Part shown: positions 10,514 through 19,587 of the stretch, in pieces
How the letters are laid out: the number at the start of each line of letters is the position of its first letter
Numbering within the stretch: position 1 is the first letter of the stretch
Assembly (NCBI GenBank): GCA_963840425.1
Contig: CAWIYZ010000035.1
Coordinates: forward strand, 186,001-250,000
DNA length: 64,000 bases
From: CADEFX01 sp963840425
Lineage (GTDB): Bacteria; Pseudomonadota; Alphaproteobacteria; Rhizobiales; Hyphomicrobiaceae
Direction of reading: 5' to 3'
The notes under the pieces: model-generated
Databases searched by the model: none
Told to the model about the DNA's origin: nothing
Seen by the model: the letters and a program-made list of their open reading frames with translations, nothing else
Program-made: the position numbers and the translations under genes

Positions 10514-10644
10514 CGCGCAGACCCCATGGTTGCCGAACCCACACTCTTTGGTGCCCGGTCTTATAGAGGACGTCCGCCCCCCTTTGAAGGAGCCAGCCGG
10601 CGCGCCGCGGTACCCAATGCAAGATTGCTGTTGATCGTGGAATG

Positions 10645-11680
10645 CTAGCCACGCATCGGCCGCTGCCGCCTGGCCGCCACGCGATAGGCCGACGGCGACA
10701 TGCTGAACCAGCGCTGCGAGGCCCGCGTGAAGGCGCTGAGCTCGGAGAAACCGAGCAGCATGGCGATCTCCGTCATCGACAGCCCGGTGTCGCGCAGATA
10801 GCTCTCGGCGAGTTGCTGTCGTGTGGCGCCAACCAGAAGTCTCGAATGTGGTGCCGCCCCGCTTCAACCGACCTTGCAGCGCCCGCGCCGACAGTCCGAA
10901 CGCGCCCGCGATCGTGTCGAGTCCGCCAGCCCCGCTCTTCAGCCGCGCCGCGATCTGGCGTCGCGTCAGCTCGACAATGTCGGCTTCCTGGCGCTGCTCC
11001 TCGAGCACACGATCACCTAGCTGCCGCATCAGACTGTGCAAGCCCGGTTGTGCCCCCGCCGCGCGTCGGTTGAGAGTGTTGCTGTCGAAGGCAAGGAGAT
11101 TTTCCGGCCGGTCGAACCGCACTCGGCTGCCGAGGATCCGGCGCACCTCGTCAGCACATTCGAACGGCCGGTGATCGAGCTCGACAGAGAGCGGCCTCAC
11201 CTCCGGTCCGGCCACCTTCTGCAATCGCATGATGAGAGCGCCGACCATGAGGCCGGAGAGCTGCAGTTTCGGCGCCGAGAATGTCTCGGGATATTGCCAG
11301 GAGAGGACACCTCGCCCGCCCTTCTCCGAGAAGGAAACGGCAATGGGCGCCATGAACAGTCCGACATAGCGCTCCACGTCCTGGATCGCGTCGCGAACTG
11401 TCGGAGCGCTCAGCACCAGATGGCCCAGGATGCCGGTGGACCCGGCGGGTAGGAATTCAGCGTAGTGCAGGCCGAGGCAGGGATCATTGCAACGCCGCGC
11501 CGCCGCATCCAGCAACGTGGCAACCGCATTGAGCGAAAGCAGCCGATCGGGATCGCCAAGGTCGCTCGGCCGCAACCCGACCTGCGACAGCAGCGGACGC
11601 ACCTTCGCCTTCTGACCCGCAATGAAGGCATCAAAGCGGGCAAGGATGGTGGCGCGGATCGTCGGCCCTGACTGCGGCAT
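10645..11680 (-). CDS. AraC family transcriptional regulator (arabinose-binding-like N-domain), frameshifted in the HTH
   Basis: About 345 residues if repaired. The N-terminal ~200 residues match the Arabinose_bd-type domain of OruR/GadX-like AraC regulators (LGLHYAEFLPAGSTGILGHL). The C-terminal double helix-turn-helix is present but in another frame: after GGTTFE the reading must shift to continue as LVGATRQQLAESYLRDTGLS and SMTEIAMLLGFSELSAFTRA, ending at TAG 10645. One surplus base at about 10836-10843 accounts for it. Without repair the protein loses both recognition helices and the frame runs on towards degP. The start is the ATG at 11680. The regulated target is unknown; the divergent MarR gene is its other neighbour. 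Confidence 0.85.
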
Positions 11681-11894
11681 TTTTGCCCAGCCTCTCCGCG
11701 CGCGGGATTCGGCCGCGGGCGGTGTTGCCAACCTTCCGGCTTTCAAAGCCGTTGTGGAACCTATGGTCAAGTGTCGGTGGTCCAACGTCAAGCCTTCAGC
11801 AGGCTGCCTACCTAAATGCAACGGCACGGTGCGAGGTCTGACGATTTTACCAGCCTATCGCACATTCACCCCGAAATAGGAGACGGCAAGGACA

Positions 11895-12374
11895 ATGCAA
11901 GACCATTCACAGCGCCGCCTGGAGCAGTCGGTGCTGCACCTTCTGCATCGGGCAGGCCAAGTGGCCGACGAGCTTTTCGCCGCCGAGATGGCGGGCTCCG
12001 AGCTGACCCCGCGTCAGTATGCAGTGCTCACGGCCCTGGCCCGGCACGAGGCGGCCAGCCAGACGGACATCGTCAAAGAGACAGGCATCGACCGCTCGAC
12101 ACTCGCCGACATCGTGAAACGCTTGGTGCAAAAGGGCGTGCTGTCGCGCCGGCGCGCCAAGAATGACGCCCGCGCCTACTCCGTGCGGCTGACCCCTGTC
12201 GGCAGCGCCATCCTCAAGGAGGCCGAGCCTGTAGCCCAGCGCGTAAGTGAGCGCCTGTTGCGCTTCATTGCCGGCACCCGCAGGACGGACCTCGTGGACA
12301 GCCTCGCCAGCATCGTGCGGGCCGTCGACGGCAAACCGGTCAAGGAAGCGCCCCGGCTGCAGGCGCGGGCGTAA
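11895..12374 (+). CDS. MarR family transcriptional regulator
   Basis: A 159-residue cytoplasmic winged-helix repressor or activator, usually dimeric and responsive to small aromatic ligands. The winged helix spans about residues 35-110, with the recognition segment SQTDIVKETGIDRSTLADIV and the wing RRRAKNDARAYSVRLTPVG. It is divergent from the AraC-type regulator (214 bases between starts) and convergent with the AidB-like gene, with only 17 bases between stops. Ligand and targets are not inferable. Confidence 0.9.
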   Translation: MQDHSQRRLEQSVLHLLHRAGQVADELFAAEMAGSELTPRQYAVLTALARHEAASQTDIVKETGIDRSTLADIVKRLVQKGVLSRRRAKNDARAYSVRLTPVGSAILKEAEPVAQRVSERLLRFIAGTRRTDLVDSLASIVRAVDGKPVKEAPRLQARA

Positions 12375-12390
12375 GCGGTCGGCTGCACGC

Positions 12391-14067
12391 TCACGCACCG
12401 GCAGGCAGCGCCCGATCGATGATGGCGCGCGCGTCGGCTCGTTCCAGACCCTGACCCCAGGTATGGCGGAAGGAGCCGGATAGCCGCGTCGTTATGAACG
12501 CATCTGCGACCGCCGCAGGCGCGTGCGCACGCAGAATGCAACCGGCCGCCAGCAACGCCAATCCCTCGACCAGTGCCCGCGCGCGCTGGTCGAGGTCGCG
12601 CGGCGCGTGCAGCAAGGCCTGCAACCGAGCCAGTGCCGCCTTCAATCCGGCATCGTCGCCGGCACTGACGCCGAGCTCTTCCAGAACCATCGCGGCCGCG
12701 TCGGGCTCGCGCTGCAGCACGCGCAGCACGTCCAGCGCCATGACGTTGCCCGAGCCCTCCCAGATGGCATTGACCGGCGCCTCCCGATAGAGCCGCGCCA
12801 ACATGCTGTCCTCTACGTAGCCGTTGCCGCCGAGGCATTCCATGGCCTCATACACCACGGCCGGAGCAATCTTGCAGACCCAATACTTGGTGACCGGCGT
12901 CATAAGACGCAGCCAGGCGCGAGCGTGCTGATCCTCAGCGTTATCCAAGCAGCGCGCGAGGCGGAACGCCAGAGCAGTGGCAGCCTCGGCGTCGAGCGCC
13001 AGATCGGCCAGCACCTCCGCCATCAGCTGCTGATCCACAAGACGCTTCTGGAACACGCTGCGGTGCCGCGCGTGATGAATGGCTTCGGCCACTGCGCGCC
13101 GCATCAACCCGGCTGACGAAAGTGCGCAGTCCAGCCGCGTGAGCGAGACCATCTCGATGATGGCTGGCACACCGCGTCCCTCCTCGCCGACGAGCCACGC
13201 ATGCGCGCCGTGAAACTCGACCTCCGAGGACGCATTGGACCGGTTGCCGAGCTTATCTTTCAACCTTTGAAAACGCATTGCATTGACGCTGCCGTCGGGC
13301 AAAAAGCGCGGCATCAGGAAGCATGACAGCCCCTTCGGTGCCTGAGCCAGCACCAGGAAGGCGTCGCACATGGGCGCTGACATGAACCACTTGTGACCCG
13401 TGAGGATGTATTCGGCTCCGGGCCCGCCCGCGCCCTTGGCCGGCGCGGCGTGCGTGGTATTGGCGCGCACATCGGTGCCGCCCTGCTTCTCCGTCATGCC
13501 CATGCCGAGCGTGACGCCGATCTTCTCCACCGCAGGCCTGAATGCGGGATCGTAGTTGCGTGAAAGGATCCGTGGCAGCCACTCCGCTGCCAGATCAGGC
13601 TGGAGCAGCAGTGTCGGCACACAGGCGTTGGTCATGGTGATGGGACAGCAATGGCCGGCCTCCATCTGTGCCGCCATGTAGAAGCCGGCGCCGCGCGTGA
13701 CGTTGATCCCGGGCACCGCCTTGCCTCCGGGCTTGCTCAGATGCTCCCACACCTTAGCGTGCAGGCCCTCCCCGCAGCTCGCCTCCATGAGAGCGTGGTA
13801 GGCCGGATGGAATTCGACCACATCAAGTCGGCGGCCCTGCCGGTCGAAACTCTTGAGGCGTGGTGGATGCTCGTTGGCGAGGCGGCTCAGCCCCGCCATC
13901 TCACGGCTGCCGCACTTGGCGCCAAACGCGGTCAGGCTCTCGATAGCGCGCTCACCGCCCTCCCGCGCCACCGCTTCACGCAAGGCGCGGTCCGTGGTGA
14001 ACAGGTTGTTGTCTTCGAATGGCGGGCTCTGGTTCGTCACCTCGTGGGTCGTGAAGCTCGAGGCCAT
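12391..14067 (-). CDS. AidB-like acyl-CoA dehydrogenase
   Basis: A 558-residue FAD-dependent acyl-CoA dehydrogenase-fold protein of the AidB/isovaleryl-CoA dehydrogenase type. The N-terminal leader (HEVTNQSPPFEDNNLFTTD) is characteristic of AidB, which is longer than ordinary acyl-CoA dehydrogenases. Flavin- and substrate-site features include GMGMTEKQGGTDVRANTT and the C-terminal ECLGGNGYVEDS with IWEGSGNVMALD. In E. coli AidB belongs to the adaptive alkylation response and binds DNA. Whether this one protects DNA or oxidises an acyl-CoA cannot be told from sequence. A DNA-3-methyladenine glycosylase (34.1 kb) is also in this window but far away. Confidence 0.88.
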   Translation of the reverse strand: MASSFTTHEVTNQSPPFEDNNLFTTDRALREAVAREGGERAIESLTAFGAKCGSREMAGLSRLANEHPPRLKSFDRQGRRLDVVEFHPAYHALMEASCGEGLHAKVWEHLSKPGGKAVPGINVTRGAGFYMAAQMEAGHCCPITMTNACVPTLLLQPDLAAEWLPRILSRNYDPAFRPAVEKIGVTLGMGMTEKQGGTDVRANTTHAAPAKGAGGPGAEYILTGHKWFMSAPMCDAFLVLAQAPKGLSCFLMPRFLPDGSVNAMRFQRLKDKLGNRSNASSEVEFHGAHAWLVGEEGRGVPAIIEMVSLTRLDCALSSAGLMRRAVAEAIHHARHRSVFQKRLVDQQLMAEVLADLALDAEAATALAFRLARCLDNAEDQHARAWLRLMTPVTKYWVCKIAPAVVYEAMECLGGNGYVEDSMLARLYREAPVNAIWEGSGNVMALDVLRVLQREPDAAAMVLEELGVSAGDDAGLKAALARLQALLHAPRDLDQRARALVEGLALLAAGCILRAHAPAAVADAFITTRLSGSFRHTWGQGLERADARAIIDRALPAGA

Positions 14068-14205
14068 GCGCCTGTCTCCTCGGCTGACCGATTCGCGATG
14101 CGATGCTCAATTTACGCTGTTTGACGCCTCGGGTCAGCGATTGAAGCAACGGTCCGCCTCTGCTAGGCCTCCCGCGAGACTTAGGCTTGTCCCGAGGCAC
14201 CGCCC

Positions 14206-15513
14206 ATGATCCCGCGCTACACGCGCCCCGAGATGGCGAAGATCTGGGAACCGGAGACGCGTTTCCGCATCTGGTTCGAGATCGAGGCGCACGCCGCCAC
14301 CGCCATGGCGGACCTCGGGCTCATTCCCGTAGCAGCCGCCAAGCTCATCTGGGAGAAGGGCTCGAAGGCCAAATTGGACGTCGCCCGCATCGACGAGATC
14401 GAGCGCGTCACCAAGCACGACGTCATCGCTTTCCTGACCCATTTGGCCGAGCACGTGGGAGCCGAAGCCCGCTTCGTGCATCTGGGCCTCACCTCCTCTG
14501 ATGTCCTCGATACTTGCTTCAACGTGCAGCTGGTGCGCGCTGCCGATCTGCTGTCCGCCGGTCTCGACCGCCTGCTCGCCGCACTGAAAAAGCGCGCCTT
14601 CGAGCACAAATCCACGGTCACGATCGGCCGCAGCCACGGCATCCATGCCGAGCCGACAACCTTCGGCATCAAGCTGGCGCAGGCTTATGCCGAATTCGCC
14701 CGTGCCAAGCTCCGCCTCGCCCGCGCGCGCGAGGAAGTCGGAACCTGCGCCATCTCGGGCGCCGTGGGCACGTTCGCCAACATCGATCCGCGCGTGGAGG
14801 AGCACGTCGCCAAGGCCATGGGCCTAACGCCCGAGCCAGTCTCCACCCAGATTATCCCGCGCGACCGGCATGCCATGTATTTCGCCACGCTCGGCGTCAT
14901 CGCCTCGTCCATCGAGCGGCTCGCCATCGAGATTCGCCACCTGCAGCGTACCGAGGTGCTGGAGGCCGAGGAGTTCTTCTCCGAGGGCCAGAAGGGCTCC
15001 TCGGCCATGCCACACAAGCGCAATCCGGTGCTCACGGAGAACCTGACGGGGCTCGCGCGCATGGTGCGCGCCTATGCGCTACCAGCCATGGAGAACGTGG
15101 CGCTGTGGCACGAGCGCGATATTTCCCATTCCTCGGCTGAGCGCATGATCGGCCCTGACGCGACCGCAACGCTCGACTTCGCGCTCAACCGGCTCGCCGG
15201 CGTGGTCGAGAAGCTGGTCGTGTATCCGGACAACATGCGCAAGAACCTCGACCGTCTCGGCGGGCTCGTCCATTCCCAGCGCGTGCTGCTGGCGCTGACG
15301 CAGGCGGGCGTCTCGCGCGAGGATGCCTACACCTGGGTGCAGCGCAACGCCATGACCGTGTGGCGCGCCGGGGGCGACTTCCTCACTCTGCTCAAGACCG
15401 ACAAGGATGTGTCCAAGACCTTGTCGGACAAAGAGCTGGAGGCCCTCTTCGACCTCGGCTACCACACCAAGCACGTCGACACGATCTTCCGCCGTGTGTT
15501 TGGAGAGGCGTGA
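14206..15513 (+). CDS. purB: Adenylosuccinate lyase
   Basis: A 435-residue cytoplasmic lyase of the fumarase superfamily. It releases fumarate from SAICAR and from adenylosuccinate in purine synthesis. The signature loop GSSAMPHKRNPVLTENL is intact near residue 265 and the catalytic region LTSSDVLDTCFNVQL near residue 90. The start MIPRYTRPEMAKIW is typical. It lies on the same strand as purC/purS/purQ about 3 kb downstream, a purine-gene neighbourhood seen in other Rhizobiales. Confidence 0.97.
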   Translation: MIPRYTRPEMAKIWEPETRFRIWFEIEAHAATAMADLGLIPVAAAKLIWEKGSKAKLDVARIDEIERVTKHDVIAFLTHLAEHVGAEARFVHLGLTSSDVLDTCFNVQLVRAADLLSAGLDRLLAALKKRAFEHKSTVTIGRSHGIHAEPTTFGIKLAQAYAEFARAKLRLARAREEVGTCAISGAVGTFANIDPRVEEHVAKAMGLTPEPVSTQIIPRDRHAMYFATLGVIASSIERLAIEIRHLQRTEVLEAEEFFSEGQKGSSAMPHKRNPVLTENLTGLARMVRAYALPAMENVALWHERDISHSSAERMIGPDATATLDFALNRLAGVVEKLVVYPDNMRKNLDRLGGLVHSQRVLLALTQAGVSREDAYTWVQRNAMTVWRAGGDFLTLLKTDKDVSKTLSDKELEALFDLGYHTKHVDTIFRRVFGEA

Positions 15514-15521
15514 GAGACGGC

Positions 15522-16262
15522 ATGCGCATCGCTGTCGTCGCGGACATCCACGGCAATCACGGCGCGCTCGAAGCGGTCGTTGCCGATCTTCGAGAAGTTT
15601 CGCCCGATCTCGTCCTCAATCTCGGCGATTGCCTGTCGGGTCCACTCGAACCCGCAAAAACGGCCGATCTGCTGATCGATCTCGGTTGGACGACGATCCG
15701 CGGCAATCACGATCGGGAGCTCACACAAACACCCCCGGATAGGATGGGCGCGTCCGACCGCGGAACGGTCGGCCGCATCGGCGAGCGCCATCGCGCGTGG
15801 CTCGCGTCCTTGCCGCCGACGCTTACAGTCGCGCCGGATCTATTTCTCTGCCACGGCACACCGGCAAATGACATGGACTACCTGACGGAGCAGGTCGCGC
15901 CAGACGGCGCCGTCCTGCCCGCGCGCGAAAGCGATCTGTTCGAGGCTGTCGCTGCCGCACCTGGCCGTGTCGTTCTATGCGGTCACACGCACATCGCGCG
16001 TCTCTACAGATTGAGAGATGGTCGCATCGTCGCCAATCCGGGCAGCGTCGGCTTGCCCGGCTACGATTGGGACGTACCTCGACCCCATGTGGTAGAAGCG
16101 GGTACGCCTCACGCGCGCTATCTCGTGATGGATCGCAAAGGGGACCAGTGGCACTTCGAGTTCCGTGCCCTGGTCTACGACTGGGAGAAGGCTGCGGCCG
16201 TTGCCATCGCCAACGGCCGCGCCGACTGGGCAGACGTGCTGGCAACCGGCCGCGTTGGTTGA
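15522..16262 (+). CDS. Calcineurin-like metallophosphoesterase family protein
   Basis: A 246-residue dimetal phosphoesterase of the YfcE/MJ0936 kind. The metal-binding blocks are in the expected order: the DxH block VADIHGNHGALE near residue 6, GDCLSG, the GNHD block IRGNHDRE, then CHGTP and CGHTHIA. The ATG at 15522 follows purB by 8 bases with GAGAGA upstream, so it is probably co-transcribed with purB. Substrate unknown; related proteins hydrolyse phosphodiesters in vitro. Confidence 0.87.
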   Translation: MRIAVVADIHGNHGALEAVVADLREVSPDLVLNLGDCLSGPLEPAKTADLLIDLGWTTIRGNHDRELTQTPPDRMGASDRGTVGRIGERHRAWLASLPPTLTVAPDLFLCHGTPANDMDYLTEQVAPDGAVLPARESDLFEAVAAAPGRVVLCGHTHIARLYRLRDGRIVANPGSVGLPGYDWDVPRPHVVEAGTPHARYLVMDRKGDQWHFEFRALVYDWEKAAAVAIANGRADWADVLATGRVG

Positions 16263-16272
16263 GCCACTCGCA

Positions 16273-16875
16273 TCACTGAAGCCGCGTTGCCTTGATCGAC
16301 GGGATATCCCGCACCCGGCGCGCCCAGACTGCCAGCTTCGCCCGGCTGGGAAGAACCTCGGTCATCTTCCGGTGCTCCGCCAGCTCTATCCCGCTGATCA
16401 GCAGCATTTGAGCCATGTTGAGCGGGTCACGCATCACGGCATCGCCGATCTCGCGCTCCCAGAAGTCGGCCATACGCACGCAGCGGTCAACTTCATGCTG
16501 CAGGGTGATGGGTGAGCGCTCACCCTCGGGCCGTCGCATCTCGCGCACCCACACGGCAACACCGTCCAGCATGCTGCGCGCATAGCTTTCAAGGCGCCCA
16601 TAGACCCAATCCTGGCGTTTCAACACGCGCGTGAGCCGCGGGTTGCCGTCGTGCGAGTCGAGCCAGGCGCAGATGAGCTGGCTATCCTCCATGATGACGC
16701 CATCATCACGCACCAGACAGGGCACCCGGCCGGACGGATTGATCTGATAAAATGGACTGCCGCGCGTCCGCGTCTGCGCTTCGACAATCTCGACCTGCCC
16801 TTCCAGCTTCTTCTCCAGCACGACAATGCGCGCCAGCCGGCCGTACGGCGATGTCATCGTGACATAGAGTTTCAT
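16273..16875 (-). CDS. Glutathione S-transferase family protein
   Basis: A 200-residue cytoplasmic protein with an N-terminal thioredoxin-like GST domain (KLYVTMTSPYGRLARI, then NPSGRVPCLV and the glutathione-binding MEDSQLICAWL) and an all-helical C-terminal domain. The ATG at 16875 has AGGGGG seven bases upstream. It converges with the phosphoesterase gene and is divergent from the RBBP9-like hydrolase (56 bases between starts). The electrophilic substrate is unknown. Confidence 0.87.
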   Translation of the reverse strand: MKLYVTMTSPYGRLARIVVLEKKLEGQVEIVEAQTRTRGSPFYQINPSGRVPCLVRDDGVIMEDSQLICAWLDSHDGNPRLTRVLKRQDWVYGRLESYARSMLDGVAVWVREMRRPEGERSPITLQHEVDRCVRMADFWEREIGDAVMRDPLNMAQMLLISGIELAEHRKMTEVLPSRAKLAVWARRVRDIPSIKATRLQ

Positions 16876-16931
16876 ACAGCCCCCTGGACCGGCGCATTCC
16901 AACGCGCCGGCTCGTCCGCTAACAATAGCCG

Positions 16932-17489
16932 ATGCGCACGTCAGAGATCGACATTCTCATCATTCCCGGCTGGACCAACTCCGGACCCGACCACTGGCAG
17001 TCACGCTGGCAGCGTCACTTGAAGACCGCGCGCCGCGTCGAGCAGACCAACTGGGATCAACCGATCTGCACCGATTGGGTCGCCAATATCGTGGCCGCCG
17101 TCCGCGGCGCAACGCGTCCCGCAGTACTTGTCGCGCACAGTTGCGGTGTGGCCGCAGTGGCGCACGCAGCGCCTCTGTTGGGCGAGCTTGGGATCGCCGG
17201 CGCATTCCTTGTTGCGCCTGCCGATCTCGATGGCAGTGATGAGTGGCCCCACGGCGGCTTTGCGCCGACGCCGATGGACCGCTTTCCTTTCCCAAGTCGG
17301 TTGATCGGCAGCTCGAGCGATCCTCATTGCAGTGTCGAGCGCGCCAAGGAATTTGCAGCGGCCTGGGGCTCCAACCTCTCGATCGTGGCCAATGCCGGAC
17401 ACATCAACACGGCTTCCGGGCATGGACCGTGGCCGGAGGGTCTTCTGACGTTCGGCCTCTTTCTGAAGAGCCTCGGACCGGCCGCCTGA
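16932..17489 (+). CDS. RBBP9/YdeN-like alpha/beta serine hydrolase
   Basis: A 185-residue small alpha/beta hydrolase of the RBBP9/YdeN family. It begins with the family motif IIPGWTNSGPDHWQSRW. The nucleophile elbow VAHSCGV supplies Ser, SSSDPHCS supplies the acid, and NAGHINTASG supplies His, so the triad is complete. No signal peptide. Divergent from the GST gene. Physiological substrate unknown for the whole family. Confidence 0.87.
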   Translation: MRTSEIDILIIPGWTNSGPDHWQSRWQRHLKTARRVEQTNWDQPICTDWVANIVAAVRGATRPAVLVAHSCGVAAVAHAAPLLGELGIAGAFLVAPADLDGSDEWPHGGFAPTPMDRFPFPSRLIGSSSDPHCSVERAKEFAAAWGSNLSIVANAGHINTASGHGPWPEGLLTFGLFLKSLGPAA

Positions 17490-17603
17490 GACGACGCGAT
17501 TTGCCGCGCGTCGGAGTGGAAGCCTGCGCGAAGGCGCGCTAACCTTGCGATACTTGCAAGTCGGCCCCCGTGCGTGCGTTCCGCCGCGTCACGAGGTCTT
17601 CTC

Positions 17604-17837
17604 ATGACCATCGCTTCGCTCCGTTATGCGCGCCGCGCCCATTGGATTGGTTGCGCGCACATTGTGTGCGTCGCCTTCGCTACTGTGCCCGCTTCCGCCT
17701 CAGCGTCTCCACCAGCATCTCCGCTCACGCCGGCGTTGCTGTTCTCCCTGGCAATCTTGGGACCCATGCTCGTGCCGGTTGCGGCCTACGCGGCCGGGCT
17801 TCTTGCCGAGCGTTTGCAGCGCAACAAAAAAGACTAA
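17604..17837 (+). CDS. Small membrane or exported protein, 77 residues
   Basis: A short frame with GAGG nine bases before the ATG at 17604. The product has a positively charged N-terminus, a hydrophobic stretch around residues 12-30 that could be a signal sequence, and a second hydrophobic segment (LFSLAILGPMLVPVAAYAAG) before a basic tail. It converges with the zeta-subunit gene, ending 16 bases from its stop. No family recognised; reality rests on the ribosome-binding site and topology only. Confidence 0.45.
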   Translation: MTIASLRYARRAHWIGCAHIVCVAFATVPASASASPPASPLTPALLFSLAILGPMLVPVAAYAAGLLAERLQRNKKD

Positions 17838-17853
17838 CCTTACCAACGACGGC

Positions 17854-18183
17854 TCACGCCTTGCGCTCACCCTCGATCTGGCCGACGGCCTGGGCAAGGA
17901 AATCGCTCAGCGCCTTGCGGATTTCGGCATCCGCGACCTTGACCCCCTTGGCATCGAAGTCCATGCGCAGTTTCTGGACCACGTCATCATCGCCTTTCTG
18001 GGCAAGGTCAGCCTTGCGGACAGCTTTCACATAGTCTTCGAGGGCCGGACCGGTAATGCCGAGCTTGGTAGCGGCCCATTCCGCTATCAGTTTGTTGCGC
18101 CGGGACTCTGCGCGGAATTTAAGATCTTGATCATGCGCGAATTTCTTCTCGTAGGCCTTCTCCCGCTCGTCGAAAGTGGTCAT
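17854..18183 (-). CDS. ATP synthase inhibitor zeta subunit (DUF1476 family)
   Basis: A 109-residue soluble helical protein of the DUF1476 family, known in Paracoccus denitrificans as the zeta subunit that inhibits F1-ATPase. The inhibitory N-terminus MTTFDEREKAYEKKFAHDQD matches the Paracoccus sequence closely as I remember it, followed by the four-helix domain. The ATG at 18183 has GGAGG five bases upstream; a TTG four codons earlier overlaps that site and is unlikely. It is divergent from purC, as in many Rhizobiales genomes. Confidence 0.9.
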   Translation of the reverse strand: MTTFDEREKAYEKKFAHDQDLKFRAESRRNKLIAEWAATKLGITGPALEDYVKAVRKADLAQKGDDDVVQKLRMDFDAKGVKVADAEIRKALSDFLAQAVGQIEGERKA

Positions 18184-18540
18184 TCGTTCCTCCAAATTAA
18201 CCGTTGTTCAATCGCACTGATCGCACCGGTCTCATGGACGCGAAAAGGGCCCTGTACTGGTTAAGCCATATCCCTAGGCCGGTCGCGAATCAATTGTGGG
18301 AAGCGTGGGTTGACGGGTTGGTCATACCCCGGCGTCAACATTGTTTCGGCAGGGCGGTTCGGCTACTGTCCGGCTCGAATACGGGGATCACACGAGCCGG
18401 TTCGCGGCCACGCCATGGGCTGGTTGCCGCATGCAGCAAAGTCGAGCGGCCGGCTCGCCCGCGCGGAGACGAACGCGATCTTTTTCGCGGTTGCACTCGC
18501 CGATAACAACACAAGCCTCCCGCAACGAGGAACGAACGAA
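18184..18540 (+). promoter_or_regulatory. 357-base divergent intergenic region between zeta subunit and purC
   Basis: Contains no credible gene. It must hold the promoters of the zeta-subunit gene (leftwards) and of the purC operon (rightwards). The 40 bases next to the zeta gene are relatively AT-rich (AATTAACCGTTGTTCAAT). No riboswitch or convincing -35/-10 pair could be fixed by eye. Confidence 0.4.
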
Positions 18541-19320
18541 ATGAACAGGCGCCGGCGCATTTACGAAGGCAAGGCGAAAATACTCTACGAAGGGCCCGAG
18601 CCCGGCACGCTCGTTCAGCACTTCAAAGACGATGCCACTGCGTTCAACAACAAGAAGCACGCCCTGATCGAAGGTAAAGGCGTCCTCAACAATCGCATTT
18701 CCGAATACGTCTTCCAGCGCCTCGGCGAGATCGGCGTGCCGACCCATTTCATGAAGCGGCTCAACATGCGCGAGCAGCTCATTCGCGAGGTCGAGATCAT
18801 TCCGCTCGAGGTGGTGGTGCGCAATGTGGCGGCGGGCTCGCTCGCCGAACGCCTTGGTCTCGAAGAAGGCATGCAGCTTCCCCGCTCCATCATCGAGTTC
18901 TACTACAAGAACGACAAGCTCAACGACCCGATGGTGTCGGAGGAGCACATCACCGCGTTCGGCTGGGCCACGCCGCAGGACATCGACGAGGTGATGAGCC
19001 TCGCGCTGCGCATCAACGATTTCCTGGTTGGCCTGTTCCTCGGCATCGGCATTCGTCTCGTCGACTTCAAGGTCGAGTTCGGGCGCCTGTGGGAGCAGAA
19101 CGATCAGATGCGCATCGTGCTGGCCGACGAGATCAGCCCCGACTGCTGCCGGTTGTGGGACATCACCAGCGGCGACAAGCTCGACAAGGACCGCTTCCGC
19201 AAGGATTTAGGCGGCGTGCTCGAGGCCTATCAGGAAGTGGCGCGGCGGCTCGGCGTGCTCACCGAAAATCCGCGGCCGAAGGGCACCGGTCCCGTGCTCG
19301 TGTCCTCGAAGCCGAGTTGA
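18541..19320 (+). CDS. purC: Phosphoribosylaminoimidazole-succinocarboxamide synthase (SAICAR synthetase)
   Basis: A 259-residue ATP-dependent ligase joining aspartate to CAIR in purine synthesis. It opens with the family's YEGKAKILYEGPEPGTL nucleotide-binding segment and contains PLEVVVRNVAAGS and the ADEISPDCCRLWD active-site block. The ATG at 18541 is preceded by CGAGGAACGAACGAA. It heads the purC-purS-unknown-purQ run. Confidence 0.97.
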   Translation: MNRRRRIYEGKAKILYEGPEPGTLVQHFKDDATAFNNKKHALIEGKGVLNNRISEYVFQRLGEIGVPTHFMKRLNMREQLIREVEIIPLEVVVRNVAAGSLAERLGLEEGMQLPRSIIEFYYKNDKLNDPMVSEEHITAFGWATPQDIDEVMSLALRINDFLVGLFLGIGIRLVDFKVEFGRLWEQNDQMRIVLADEISPDCCRLWDITSGDKLDKDRFRKDLGGVLEAYQEVARRLGVLTENPRPKGTGPVLVSSKPS

Positions 19321-19342
19321 GAATGAGCTCTTTGCCTCGCCC

Positions 19343-19585
19343 ATGAAAGCCCGCATCAAGATCACCCTCAAACACGGCGTCCTCGATCCGCAGGGCAAGG
19401 CCATCCAGAACGCGCTGGCCGCGCTCGGCTTCGATGGCATCGACGAGGTGCGTCAGGGCAAGTACATCGAGGTCGATCTCGCCGAGACCGACACGACGAA
19501 AGCCCGCGACACCGTCGAGAGCATGTGCAAGGAGCTGCTCGCCAATACCGTCATCGAGAACTACTCGTTCGAGCTTGTGAGTTGA
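19343..19585 (+). CDS. purS: Phosphoribosylformylglycinamidine synthase subunit PurS
   Basis: An 80-residue small subunit of the three-part FGAM synthase (PurL-PurQ-PurS), which bridges the glutaminase and synthetase subunits. The whole protein matches the family: HGVLDPQGKAIQNALAALGF, then VRQGKYIEVDL, and the terminal NTVIENYSFE. It starts 22 bases after purC. Its normal neighbour purQ is displaced here by an inserted gene. Confidence 0.95.
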   Translation: MKARIKITLKHGVLDPQGKAIQNALAALGFDGIDEVRQGKYIEVDLAETDTTKARDTVESMCKELLANTVIENYSFELVS

Positions 19586-19587
19586 GC

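Noticed and set aside
9092..11827. A fusion protein of AraC-type regulator and DegP-like protease
   Set aside because: The continuous frame arises only because a one-base shift in the regulator opens the frame into the degP signal peptide; the HTH is recovered in another frame with its own stop.
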